A stretch of 64,000 bases of DNA from Fremontodendron californicum. Taxonomy: Eukaryota; Streptophyta; Magnoliopsida; Malvales; Malvaceae. Under the pieces are notes generated by a model that saw only the letters and a program-made list of their open reading frames with translations, was not told the DNA's origin and did no database searches. Every line of letters begins with the position of its first letter. Within the stretch, counting starts at the first letter, position 1. The position numbers were made by a program, and so were the translations under genes. Where the stretch lies: assembly GCA_030761205.1 (NCBI GenBank), contig JAULJL010000010.1:5213001-5277000 (forward strand). Reading direction: 5' to 3'. Shown piece by piece: positions 47,001-59,982 of this stretch.

Positions 47001-48057
47001 TCTTCAATATAAAAAATAAATTTTGCTAACTAAAAATTATATATAATATATATTTATTATTGATTTATTTGAGTACTTAGAGTTAAAAATATATAAATAT
47101 GATATTGATGCTATATATATTATATATAGAAGGTATTCATTTATACTATTGTAAAACTAATTTAATTTTATATGTTTTCGTAATTTTTTACATGATTTAT
47201 ATTTGTTTAATTTGATCATTGTATGTCATACTTTATTCATGTAGATCGTGTACGTCAAATTTCGAGTAAATTAAAAATGTTTAAATATTTGTTCGATGTA
47301 AAAAAATTTCAATCGTTAAATATATATTAAAAATAAGGTATTTTCGATCGACTGATATGAATATCAAATCGATTCGAAACTTTACGTGCACGACGAGTGC
47401 TATTATATTACTAAATCCAGCGATTAGTTTGTTAAAATATCAATTGTACGTGAAATTATTAAAGCGTGTAAAACTAATTAGTTTTATACCAATGTAAATT
47501 GATCTCTTCTCATATATATATATATATATAATTTAGGCTTGCCTTAACCTTTATTTATTTTAAATCAAAAGAATTTATTAAATAACCAAGAGATTACAAA
47601 ACTAACAAAGAACTAATTAAATAAAATATAATTGTATACAAATTCAAAATGAACTAACAAAATACCGACTAAAGAATAACATTAAAACTAAACAACAAAA
47701 AAAGTCGCAAAGATACAAGAACATATGGTTACCATATAGATCAAAATTAACAATAAAACTCCAATAAACTCCGGCAAAAAAAATCTTATAATAAGCAGCA
47801 AACCAACAAGCAATAGCAAAACCACCTGAAAGAGAAGATCCTGCCTGGGTTAAAAGCCATATTATGTATTCTTTAAGAGAAATGAATTGAAGTGGGATAT
47901 TTTGAATTACCTAGCTATCTCCCCTTATACATCCTTGTAATATATACGTAAGAATTAATGCTTGTCGACACGATTTAGTCTGTATACAATTTGCAAACTT
48001 GATCTTTGCCATCTAGGTTAAGCATAAACTTAACCAACCTATCGAAGCAGCCTTTAA

Positions 48058-48192
48058 TTTGAATTCGGAGTTTAACTCTGTTGGTTTATGCAGTCACCCT
48101 TAAGATATGATATTCAACAAATCTGAAACTCGAATATCAATATTTATAATTCTTTTTCTATGTTCAAATTGTGATATTTTTTGTATTAAAAA
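48058..48192 (+). mobile_element. tRNA-derived SINE, in duplication copy 2
   Basis: Counterpart of the SINE at 29020; B-box region decayed to AAACTCGAATATC. Confidence 0.65.
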
Positions 48193-49377
48193 ACCAAACC
48201 TTTAACCTAATTATATATCTATGTACAAATGGCCATATTAAGGGGCTGCAAAGAAATCAATAAAGTTGAGCTTTGTAAAGTTGGAAAAGAAATACTCCCC
48301 AAGTTGAAAATTGATTGTGAAGTTGGCTTGTTTTTTGATCGAAAATGACACCAGTAATGGTGACTTTTGAGGTCATTTGTTGTCGCAAAGATCTTTCAAA
48401 TGGAAGTTCGTGGTTTATTGGCCAAAAAAGAAAAAAAGAAGCTCGTGGTTTCACAGTAGCAACTAGCAACTAGCAACTAGCAACCTTCCTAGTTAGTTGA
48501 AATTTTTAATCATGAAATTAAACCATGTGGTGAAACAGTGAATTCTTTTTCTCCTTAAATATCATAAACATCTTTTTCTCATTATTACTTAAGGGGCAAG
48601 TTAATTTTTTGGGGTGTTCACTTTTGACTTTTGTAGAACATTTTAACGTCAAGTTTGCATCATACCTGTTAAAGGTTGGGTTACTCACTTAAATATAATA
48701 TTTTACATTCGAACTTGGTTTAATTCAATTTAAATTATTATTTAATTAATAAAATTTATTTTTATTTAAATATAATTATAATTATATAAATTTTAATATA
48801 AAAATAATATTTTAATATTTTAAACAGTAAAATAAATTTTTAGACTTAAACGAATTGGGTCGAGTTTTGGATAAGTAATTTTTTTTTATCCAAATCTGGC
48901 TTGATTTATGGATAGCTCTAGTTTGCAGTTTATTTATAAGTAAACTGATTAAATGTGATTTTTTATAGTAATTTTCAATGTTGAAAAAATAGATCGAACC
49001 GATCGATCGGATCGATTCAACGAGGAACCGATGACCTGCTCGATCCGGTACATTTAAAAAAAATTGAGTATCTAAGGAATTAGTAGAAACTTGACTCAAC
49101 CGATAAAAAAATCAGATTAAATCGAATTTTTCTTTATTTTATTAAAATATATTTATAAGTGATGAAATTTGAACCTTTAACTTTCTAATAATATATTAAA
49201 GATTAGACCATTAATTATTTTTATTAACTAATTACTAACATAGTACATTATTGTTGGCAATTCTTTTTTACTCTTTACATATTAATTAGTCAATTTGAAG
49301 TTGATGAGCCTGATCATCACCCTTCAATTTGGATTGATTTTAGGTCTTAAATCAACTTTGTTTGCAGCTACAAGAAT

Positions 49378-49639
49378 GGGTTTTTAGTATAATTTATATT
49401 TGATACAATATCGTTCATTAAAAAAAAATTATACATAGATAGTGAAATACAAACTAAAGCACCTAATAAAAGTTTTATACCTTTATTAATAGATGTTAAT
49501 TTTGGTAGGGTTTTTAGTATAATTTATATTTGATACAATATCGTTCATTAAAAAAAAAAATTATACATAGATAGTGAAATACAAACTAAAGTACCTAATA
49601 AAAGTTTTATACCTTTATTAATAGATGTTAATTTTGGTA
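49378..49639. repeat. 130-bp tandem duplication around the LINE target site
   Basis: 49378-49507 is repeated at 49508-49639, both starting GGGTTTTTAGTATAATTTA and ending 'gttaattttggta'. Differences are one T/C (AAAGCACCT in the first, AAAGTACCT in the second) and A-run length. Each unit contains the site where the LINE entered copy 1. Confidence 0.95.
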
Positions 49640-49759
49640 AGGTGGTACATTTTGATTCAATGACAATATATAAATTATAAGCTAATAATATATCAATTAC
49701 AAACTCTTGTAAATATATATATTTTTTCTAATTTGTCATAGGTATTATGTAAAATATGG

Positions 49760-50055
49760 CGTTTGATCTTTAGAAGATAAGTCGTATGGATGATTCGAGG
49801 TGTGGTTCGTTATTGTCTCTTTTCTAAAATTTTGTTTTTATTCCTTTTTTTCTTTTTCTTTTTTTACATGTGTATTTTATGAGATTGACTTTTTTTGTTC
49901 GTGTGCTGAGAATCTTTCGATATCTTTTATTTCTTTCACTCAGGCAATCTCCGTCGGTTTTCTTTTCTTATTGTTTTGGAATGTTTGTCCTCTCTTTGTT
50001 AGTCTCTACTAACTTGTTACCTTCTGATTTTAATAATATTTTCACTTAACAAAAA
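49760..50055 (+). mobile_element. Truncated LINE 3' end, duplication copy 2
   Basis: Counterpart of 38190-38510, ending in TTAACAAAAAAAAAAA. Confidence 0.45.
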
Positions 50056-50592
50056 AAAAAAAATATCTAACGAAGATTAATATATTCTTTCGTATCCGGT
50101 CTTTTGAGTAGAGGTGGTAATTGAACAGGTTAGGATCGGTTTATTTTAAGTTCGAGTCATATCGGGTTTAGATTTTTTTGGGTTCGAATATTTTCGGGTT
50201 CAAAATGTTTTTGATTTTGGATTCGGATTTTACGATATTTTTTATTTTATGTTAGATATAAATATATAATCATTATTACATAATTTAAATGTTTAAATTC
50301 AAAATTAAATTATTATTATTTTTTAAAATAGATTTTTCTATAATATGATAGTTTTTAATTATATTTATATATTAATATTTGTTAACACCAAAAGAACATA
50401 AAAGTAGTTTGTTATATAAAATTAATTTGTTACATAATTTATTATAGAAATATGTTATCATATTAATATTTAAACAATTAATTCGATGAACTCGAATATT
50501 CAACATACATTATGATTTATATCATTCATACATATAAATATAATTGTGCACACTAATAACTAAATCAAAATGGACAAATGGCTATATTTGAA

Positions 50593-53186
50593 GAAGAAAT
50601 CAGATTAAGATTTAAAGTTGGTAAGACAATATAAAAAAAAATTATATTATTACTTATTAGTTATTGTTCAATTATTTGTCTTAATTATCTAATCTTAACT
50701 TAAAACTAATTTATTTAAAAAATCATTATTAAAAATTAATTGATATACTATGTATATATTTAAATAATTTATAATAAATAATAAACAATAATGATCAATG
50801 AATATGAATATGAATATAATAATTTGTAGGCATGATAATTTTAGAAATGATACGATTAAATGACATGAGATATATAAGATAATATCATGATCTTATTAAT
50901 TAATTATATTATGATTAGAGAAAAAAATAATAAATAATTTTTTTTTTTTTTGTGAATTTTAAAAGAATAGGGAGTATGAATAAACTAATTAAGTCTAGGC
51001 ATGAAAGAAAAGCAATAATTAGTAATATAACTATATAAATATCATGTTTTGTATCTCATACTAATTTTTTGATTTTTTAATTTATTTAATTATCTTATAC
51101 TAAATTAGTAGTATGTTTATTAATATGATTGTTTGTAGGCTTGTAACCCATTAGTTAAAGTATAACTTTTAATATATTATTTTGAACAACTTTAAGATAT
51201 ATCACATATGCAACTATATGAAAATAAATAAATAAATAAATAAATTATTATATTAAAATTTAAGGACAATGAAATATATAAAAAAATAATCATCATTTTA
51301 AATATTTTCAACTTTATCCTAAAAAAAACTCTTATAGATGATTATTCAAAAATAATCTTTATTTTATTCTTTACTTTTGTTCACAATTCAATTATTTACA
51401 CATAAATTAATTTTTGTTATATTTTTATCTTAAGACGAGTTTAATTTTTAAATTAATTATTGACAATTAGACAATAGTCATATTCATTTAGATGGTAGAT
51501 TCACCAAGACATTATCAGGCATTAAATTTGATTTTAGAATAAAATTGATAATTAAAATTTTTTATAATAAAAAAATTATCTAATTACAATTCGATCATTA
51601 TTATTTTTAGTATTAAATTCGAAATTATGATTAGGTCGGTCTTGGCTTTGGATCTTTTAGGGTTTAAGTCATTTCGGATTCAGATTTTTTAAGATTTGAA
51701 TTTTTAACTTTTTTTTTAATCAAATTGGATTTGATTGAATTTGAATTCCCATTTTTTTAAATAAAATTTTGAATTTATTTTACCACCAATACTTTTGTGG
51801 GAGATCATATGAATCTTTGTACTTCACTACGATAGAAAGGATTCAGATATCAAATGTATTCATCTCCCATCCAATAAAAATCTTGAAGTATTCAATATCT
51901 AGATCTGACTATAAATAATTATTTTTAAAATTTTGGTTCGCACATACTTAAGATTAATAGATCATAAATCACTTCCTAAATTGTAGAATCTAATTTTGTA
52001 CCTTATATCGATCAATACTAATTTAAAGTTTTGTTTTTCTTCCAATTCGCGTTAATTCTAATATTTTAGGACAATGTCTTTATGTTTTTTTTTTTTTGTT
52101 GATAGAACTCTATGACTCCATTGTCCTTCTGTGAATAACTAGAATATGCATCACCGGGTCCAAGTCCAATTTTTATATTCATATTAATATAATTAAATTT
52201 GTTTATAGGTCGGAGCATGTAGGACAAGTTCGGTTAGCAAATATTTTGTTTGTTCAAGGTCCGGCTCAATCCAATAAGTCTTGAAAACTCATTTTATTAT
52301 TAAAAAATATTTTATATTATTATAATTAAATTTAAATATATATATATATTTTTTACTTATTAGAAAATTGTTCAAGTATTGGATCAGGTTAGTTTAGATT
52401 GAGAAAATCTATCTCAATCTCTATCTAATTCGAACTGGACCTGTAGGGTAATCCGACTCTTAGACAACTCTAAATAGAATCACTGACAATTATTATACTA
52501 TAATTAATCAATCATGATTCAAAATTAACTATTAACATATTTATAAAATCATACTTATCAGCGGAAATATGTACATAATTTTTGTTATAATTAAATAATT
52601 ACAAAAGAAATGCTCTCCTTATTAAATTATTGCAAAGTACATGTATTCAATTGTGAAATGAAAAGAGAAGAGAAATTTCGAACATATATAGAAAGAAAAA
52701 AAAAACAGCACTTTTTATTCAAATGAAATTCCAAGAACAAAAACATGTGCAATTGGCAATTGAGTTGCATCTTTGATTTCTTGCATGAGATGATGATAGT
52801 AGATCGGTCCATCGAGTCGGGTTGTGACTTGATTTTTTTTATATTTCTTACCCAAATTCGATTCGAACCGATTTAAAAATTCGTTTTACTGTTCACAAAA
52901 TATTATAATATTAAAAAATATTTTTATATTTATATTCATAAATAATAATTTAGACCGAATTCGATCCAATACGATTTGAATTTATCGGATCGGATAAGTA
53001 ATCTGATCCTTGAACAAATAAGATGAAAATAGTTCCAAAAACCCCATCTTAATCTTCATGAATAAAAATAAAAATAAAAATAAGCCCACTAAAAAATAAA
53101 ATAATAATAAAAGATGGTAGTATTTTATTTTTTATTATTTTTTTTGAGGTTAAAGAAATTGACCATGAAAATGCAAACACGTCCTG
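50593..53186. other. Spacer, no gene seen
   Basis: Very AT-rich with short homopolymers. Around 52200-52480 and 52800-53010 are 'gattcgaaccgat' and 'cggatcggat' stretches resembling decayed hAT MITE interiors, without definable ends. ORFs are short and unrecognised. Confidence 0.5.
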
Positions 53187-53194
53187 ATGTGGGC

Positions 53195-53474
53195 TAGACC
53201 TGCTCACGGTCTCGGCCCGTATTGGGTCGGGTCTGGACAGGATATTTTATGTTCCGGGCCGGTCCGACCCAGCCCGAAACAGTGATTTTTATTATAATAA
53301 TATTATTTTATTTAATTTTAATTATAAAAAAAATAAAATAAAATAAAAATTATTTTTTTATTCTAATGAACAGTAATTCAAGCCTAAACATGCGGGCTTG
53401 GACTACCCAGGGCCGGGCCTGGGCAGAAGAAAAAAAACCGGGCCACGGCCCGGCCCGGGCCATGATCACCTCTA
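53195..53474. mobile_element. Non-autonomous hAT MITE, 280 bp, GC-rich ends
   Basis: Perfect 8-bp duplication ATGTGGGC at 53187-53194 and 53475-53482. Ends TAGACCTGCTCACGG and complement TAGAGGTGATCATGG. Subterminal arms are rich in 'gggcc' and 'cgggt' motifs in opposite orientation; the centre is AT-rich. Confidence 0.88.
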
Positions 53475-56151
53475 ATGTGGGCAAAGAGTGAGAAAAAACA
53501 GTGAGGGTCGGTGTCATTGTCAAGATTAATTTGTCCTCATCGGCGACGTCTCGCTCGACTTTCCGAATCTATCGACCAATTTACTGTCGCTTTCAAAGGT
53601 TGTAACTTCTTCCACGCCACTCACCTTCCCCTCAAAATCAAAATTGGCCGTTGATGTTTCTTTCTTTTTTTTTATTATTTTTGTTTCTTGTCCTTGTCCT
53701 TTTCCTTCTGTTTTTCTTTTGAAAAAGAATTAAATACATTATTATATTATATTATATTATACTATTAATTATAAATATAATTACTTCAATTTCACGAGGA
53801 TCATGCTGTTTTCTAGATATTGAGATAATTAATTTCCTTTGTAACCTTTGAGTTGGTCAATGTTAATTGTTTTAAGTTTTTTTTGTTTTTTGTTTTTTTT
53901 TTAGTTTGTATCTTGGGTGTTATTTTTAATAGACACGTTAATTTGTTTATTCGTGTGTATTTGTATTCTTTTCCCGTGTCAGTTTAAGATATAATATAAA
54001 TTTTAACACATTAATAATTTATATTATATAGATTTTGATATATTCGTGTATTTGAATTATTTTTTTGTGAATTCTAATTCAAGTTATATTTTAATTATTT
54101 TTTATATCATATTCATATCATGTAATCATATCTTATCTAACATTATCAAATCTATTTTTTAATCATTGCAGTTTATGTATTTTTGGCTTTTTGTGGTCTT
54201 TCGATTCAATATTTATATTTAGAGTTGAGGTTTTGCTCTCTTATCTTTTTGTTATAAAAAATTCTTTTGATTGAGAAAGAAAAGGAAGTGCAATATTAAC
54301 TTGAATTAGAATTCAAAAATTAAAAGGCATGAGCTCTAAGTGCTTTTGTTTTCTGTTATTATAAAGTTTTTTTTCTTCTTAATTAAGAATTATATATAAT
54401 TGTCATGCAAAAAACAAAATTATATAGATAACTAATTGAACTATTATTTTATACATTATTGATAGAGTTTTTAAATTTTATAATAAAATTAAAATATTAT
54501 CACATCTCTTTTTATTTTTTATATTGATTTATTAATTATTTTAAATATATTTTAACTTTCTAATCTTATTGATGGAGTTTAAAATTTTCTTTATTATTAT
54601 ATTGATTAATTTATATAACACGAATTAGTAACGTGTCAAAGTTTATATTAATATATAATATTTTAAATACAATTATAACACAAAAATAATACAAACACAT
54701 CACATATACATGAATTACTAAATCTATCTCTCCATCCCTTATAAAATTGCTTTAGCATTTTTTCATGACAAGTAAAGACAAATAATCTTGAATTTAAAAT
54801 ACTCTTAATATATAAACTAGCTAGTTTATCTAGCTATATGGAGTGCAAAAAATAAATAAACAAATAAAATATTTGATCTTAATTAGAAAATCAACACCTG
54901 TTTAGATAGTGCAATTAAAAGGTTACCCTAAAGTTAAAGCTAAGAGCTATATACATCTCTAGGGCATATCTTAGAAAGATATATTAATTTCATTTTCTAA
55001 TATAAAATTAAACCGTAATGACATTATTAATTAAGATTTTAATTTAATTTTCTCACTTTTATAACAGAACCCATCAAATATGTATCCACCAAACACCATC
55101 ATCTTCATCATCATAATCTATCTCCTTGTTGAGTCATAAATTTGAGCTTTGGAAATTTTAAAAAAAAAAAAAAAAGCTTGTAGTGGATATATAACAAGCT
55201 AAACCAAGGGTGTGCAAATATTGTGATGATGATAAATTAATAGGGTCCATTTGATGGTTATCTTATGCACGTACAGTATGTTAAATGAATGATGTAAAGG
55301 GTACTTATTATTTCGATATGATGCCATCAATGTAACATGTACAATCGATTACTTTATAATAAAAAGATAATAATCATCTTTCATCTCTTAAATGTTATCA
55401 TTTCGATCTTAGAGTTAATATAGAGATTTTCAATTTCAAATTTAATAACCAATGATTAAAAAATAAGATCAAGAGTTAAATTGATGAAAATTTGTTATTG
55501 ATTCAATTTGATTCAATATTCGGCATGTTCAATTAAAAAGAATTTAAATATTAAATATATAATTTAAATATTAAATAAATATTATATAGTAAATAATTAC
55601 TAAAATACATTTGATTTAATGGTTTGATCTTTAATAAAATTAAGAGATAAAAAATTCAAATCTCATCATTTAAAAAAAAATAATAATAATAAAATTAACC
55701 TAAAACCGGTTTAAAACCAGTTTAATTTAATTTTTACCATCGGTTTGTTGAATATCCGATTTTAGGATATATACTAGATTGAACAATTCTCCAATTTTCG
55801 ATTATATCAATCCAACTGATCAATCTGATTTTTTTTAATATCGCTAATAACCGAAATATATATCTTCTTAAAGCGTTTTAATCTTTGTACATAAGTTATA
55901 AAGTTCCTCTTAATTAGCTATTTTCCTTTATGTTTACTAAGCTTATATTTTCAAATATAAATCATATAATGTCAACGAGCCTTACTCATAGTTTATAATT
56001 GAAAATAAAAAGAAATTAGTAGGATGTAAAATGAAAGAAGGTATAGCAACTCTTTTGTTCATTTATTAATGCGCATGAGCTCAATAAAAAAATTGTAAAA
56101 TTTCAAAACATTATCTCATCTTTGGATTAATTTTATATTTCTCTCAGATCC

Positions 56152-56285
56152 GAGACTTAACTCAGTTGGTTCATGTAATTATCCTTAAGAGGTGACATTA
56201 AACATATCTGAATTTAAATCCCAAAACATATAATTCTTTTCCATTTCCTCATATTTCAGTCTCCTTTATATCAAAAAAAAAAATT
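56152..56285 (+). mobile_element. tRNA-derived SINE copy
   Basis: 'gagacttaactcagttggtt', 'cttaagaggtgacattaaac', B-box-like GAATTTAAATCCCAA, 'tcagtctcctttatatc' then an A-run. Confidence 0.7.
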
Positions 56286-58067
56286 ATATTTCTCTTTTAA
56301 TTTACTCATCAATATATATACACATTCATTCGTTATGCCTTATATCTTGACTTAGCTAACAAAAGAGGTAAGAATAGTTAGATAGCAATTCAAGTCAATC
56401 TCGTAGTCTCTCATATAATAGCTTGATGAAACTTTTAGATTGATACTTTGATTAATTACCAAAATGAAAAAGGGCTTTTTCTTACCTAACTTTTTAATCA
56501 AATTGGAGCATCAAAATAGTTGTTATTCTCCCATTATAAATTTCAAATGTATATATGTAAACTTATGCTAGCTTAATTAATGTGGAGGCCTTGATCTAAT
56601 AATTTAGTTGTTAATTAACCTAAACCTAAACCTAAAAGCCAAGTAGAGACATATATATATATATATAAATAAATATTTCCTTGATCAGCCTAGCTATATA
56701 TGCATGCATAGTTCATATAATAACGTAATGATTCATGCAATTCAAAGTTTCAAAAAGAAAGAAGAAATAATTAAATTAAAGAAAAAAATAAGAGGAAGGA
56801 AAAGCATAAAACCAATAGCAAAAAGACCAAAAACTTGGGTGCTTTGATTATTTATAAAGAGCCCAAACTTAGTATTCTTTGTGTGAACAAAGTGGAGCAT
56901 GCCACCCCATGTGTTAGCTACTTGAAAGAAAACCCAAATTTTAAATAAATAAAAAAAAGTGATTAAAGAATAAACCCCTTGATAATTAAAAATTAAGCAA
57001 AATCAGAGGTGATCAAAAAGCAGAATTTTTTTTAAATTAAGTAGGAAAGAGTGGAGGTAAAAGAGGTGTATTAAAATAAACTAACGTGAAGCACCTGAAA
57101 TGGAGAAAGAAGCAACAAAAAGATTCCATATTGCCCAATATTTTAATATTTGGGCTGCTATCATCTGAAGTCATCCATGCAATTGCCCTCATGGGTAGCC
57201 AAAGGGTCTCTAAGAAATTGTTTTAAAAAAAAAATCCTTAGTAGTTATATATACAAATGTTTAACTTGACAATTTATACAAGGAGGGTGTTGGATGTTAT
57301 GTCTATATATTCCAACAAGATGCAATTTCAGCCATACAAGGCATACAAAAGCATGTCGTTTTTATATTAATATAAGTCCATAGATGGTTAAATTTTTATA
57401 ATGAAAATAGTTATGCAATTTATTGATTGAGTGTTAAATTTTTAATTTCAATGATTATGATTTAATTTTTGGTGATTTCGAATGGTGGGTACTTAAATAT
57501 TTAGTTTAATAATAAATATATATATCTTCTATATTAAAAAGCTTAATTCGAATAATCTAAAAAGAGAATATGATTTTCTTTTTGAAATGAAAAAATATGG
57601 ATTGATATATTTAAGATTCTACGAGAGTAAGAAAAAAGAATAATATTCAAATAAATCCTCGAATATTACTACAAAATAAAAACAAATCATCGATTTTTTT
57701 ATTGGATAAAATTAAGATTGTGAATTTTTATTTTATTATAGTTATACCCATTAAATCTTGAAAATGAATGAATAAAATTCAATTGTTAGAATTTTGAAAA
57801 TAATATTCTCTCAAATATTTATCAATCAACTCATGAAAATAAATCTAAATAAATATTTTTATAAATTACATCATCCAAGATGATTTTAACAAAAAATTAA
57901 ATATTTTATACTATCATAGTTCTAATTATAATAAAATAAGAATTCATAATCTTCATTTCATAAAATAAAAGATGAAATACTTATTTATTTATTTTTTGGG
58001 TAAAGATTGAATACTTATTTAAGTACATTTTTATATAGTCGCGACTCGCGAGGAGAAATACCCCCTC

Positions 58068-58072
<5 letters not shown>

Positions 58073-58105
<33 letters not shown>
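58073..58105. repeat. (GA)n microsatellite
   Basis: About 16 GA units, immediately before the promoter-like segment. Confidence 0.95.
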
Positions 58106-58109
<4 letters not shown>

Positions 58110-58500
58110 AGACCAAAAATCTGACGTGTCAACATGGTATTGCCAAACTAGTTTTCTATTCCCTACAGTTGCAGTTGTAAACAGATTCCTACAGTAGATG
58201 AGTTGTCACCAATCAAACGGCTCCAAAGAAAAAAGTTACTAATATATAAAATTGATTAAGACATTCCTATCGATATCTTCCAGTCCAGCTTTGCTGCAGA
58301 AATTTATGTGGATTCTGACCATTGATGAAAACGACTTTGCTTTGATGCAAATACAAAGGGACCCACATCACATGCCTTCTACCAATACCCTGCATTTGCA
58401 TAAAAGAGCAATAAACAAAAGGAAAGGGAAAGGGAAAGGGACCCAAAGGGAAGGAAAGGGACCCATTTGAAAAGAAAATAAACTTGTTGGGGACCGTAAT
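58110..58500 (+). promoter_or_regulatory. Promoter-like low-copy segment
   Basis: GC-richer than its surroundings: 'ctgacgtgtcaac' (ACGT core), 'caccaatcaaacgg' (CCAAT-like), 'ccctgcatttgcataaaaga' (TATA-like) and an AAAGGG-rich stretch at 58420-58465. No downstream gene is visible within the window, so this is only suggestive. The 72-aa ORF at 58252 ends in AAAGGG-repeat residues and is not convincing. Confidence 0.25.
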
Positions 58501-59291
58501 TTTTGGGGTTAGTAGTAGTCGACTTTTAATTTACTACCTAATTTATCGGTATCGATTGTATCAATAAGTATATATTAATTTTAAAAATAATTAATATATT
58601 TAAGTTTATATATCATTTCATTTTTCATATTGATATGTAATAGTTGAATTAGCTCATAGCGATTTGTATCAACCATTTTTAGTCCGTATTAATTGTATTG
58701 ATCGATATAAACTTTTTTCTTTAATTTTTTATTTATTTTATTCTTTTAATTATTTTTTAATATTTTTTATGATCATTTTTATTTTTTGTAATCTCATAAA
58801 AATAATATATGTTCATTTTAATTTTTTTGTAATCTCATAATAACTTGCTATATTTTTTTAATATTTTAATATTTATTTTATTTATTTGTGATTTGAAATT
58901 TTTGAATAGTAAATATTTTATATTTGTATATAATAAACATATAAATGTATATAGTTGAATTATACTTTATATGTAATAATATATTTTGTAAATAAAATAT
59001 TAAATATAAATTTTTTTCAAAATAATATATCAAAATATATTATTATTAATATATCAATATTAAAATAAAGACGATACACCATCAATTCTATAATATTTTG
59101 CTACTATCCAGTATTTTACTCTATGTTGGAAATGGAAGCCGAAGCAAATTCTGCAGCAAATCAATCTGTATATATAATTATATATGATAGTACACATAAT
59201 AAAAAAGCAACCAATGGCAAGCTCACACGTCATGAACTGAAAGTGGTGCAGTCTGCGCCCCCAGTCTAGTGGGACAGTGAGGACTAGCTGC

Positions 59292-59974
59292 TAGGGGTGT
59301 TCATTCGGTTAATTCGGTTAATAACCGAATCGAATTACCCAAAATCGAATTAACCGAATTTTTTTTCCAATTAACTGTTAACCGAATCGAATAATTAATT
59401 CGGTTAATTAACCGAACCTAAATTATTTCGGTTAATTCGGTCGGTTTCCGAATTAACCGAAATAAATAAAAAATTTATTTTGCTAACCTATTTTTTTACA
59501 TGATTTTGTATCCAAATTATCCATCCAAGTCCAACCAATCAAAATCCAAAAGCAAAGCATATTATAAAATCCAAATATGAAACAAACACAGCTAAAAAAA
59601 ATGATAAAACATGAACATTACATAGTCTCAAAGACTCAAAAATATATCTAAATTAATATATAAATTAATTTTTAGTTTTTAATATATAAATCAAATAGGA
59701 AAGGTTATTAGGGTTTTTAGTTTTTAATATATAAATTAATCTAAAAATATATATATATATATCTAAACTCATAAAATCTTGTTGTTTTAAGCATTTTGGT
59801 TAATTCGTGTAATTCGGTTATTTTCGCTTAACCGAACATAATTAACCGAAAACCGAAATTTCTCAAAACCATTAACCGTTAACCGAACCGAATTTTATTC
59901 GATTAACCGATTAACCGAACCGAATTAAAATTCGGTCGGTTAATTCGGTTAAAACCGAATTATGCACACCCCTA
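59292..59974. mobile_element. Non-autonomous hAT MITE, 683 bp
   Basis: Perfect 8-bp duplication CTAGCTGC at 59284-59291 and 59975-59982. Ends TAGGGGTGTTCATTCGGTT and complement TAGGGGTGTGCATAATTCGG. Subterminal arrays of 'attcggtt' and 'aaccgaat' on both sides. End sequence matches the larger element at 10193. Confidence 0.92.
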
Positions 59975-59982
59975 CTAGCTGC

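Larger units (their letters stand above)
39044..50592. repeat. Tandem segmental duplication, copy 2
   Basis: Head-to-tail with copy 1; junction filler AAATAAAT at 39036-39043. 11,549 bp, including a 1,693-bp insertion at 39911 and a 130-bp local duplication at 49378. Lacks the three copy-1 insertions and two other copy-1 segments. No protein-coding gene found; small ORFs (for example 43481 and 46757) are not kept as equivalent frames in copy 1. Confidence 0.97.
53483..59283. other. Spacer with scattered repeats, no convincing gene
   Basis: 53490-53650 is a GC-richer island that could be a 5' UTR or exon remnant; no frame is recognisable. 53925-54180 (inverted) and 54605-54725 belong to the 'ACACGA' repeat. 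56152 is a SINE. 58110-58500 looks promoter-like (see its entry). 55500-55880 contains 'accggtttaaaaccagt'-type inverted motifs. The remainder is AT-rich without signals. Confidence 0.5.

Noticed and set aside
56618..56640. Three 'aaacct' repeats resembling telomeric DNA
   Set aside because: Plant telomere repeat is CCCTAAA; this is CCTAAA and only three units, explained by chance in AT-rich DNA.
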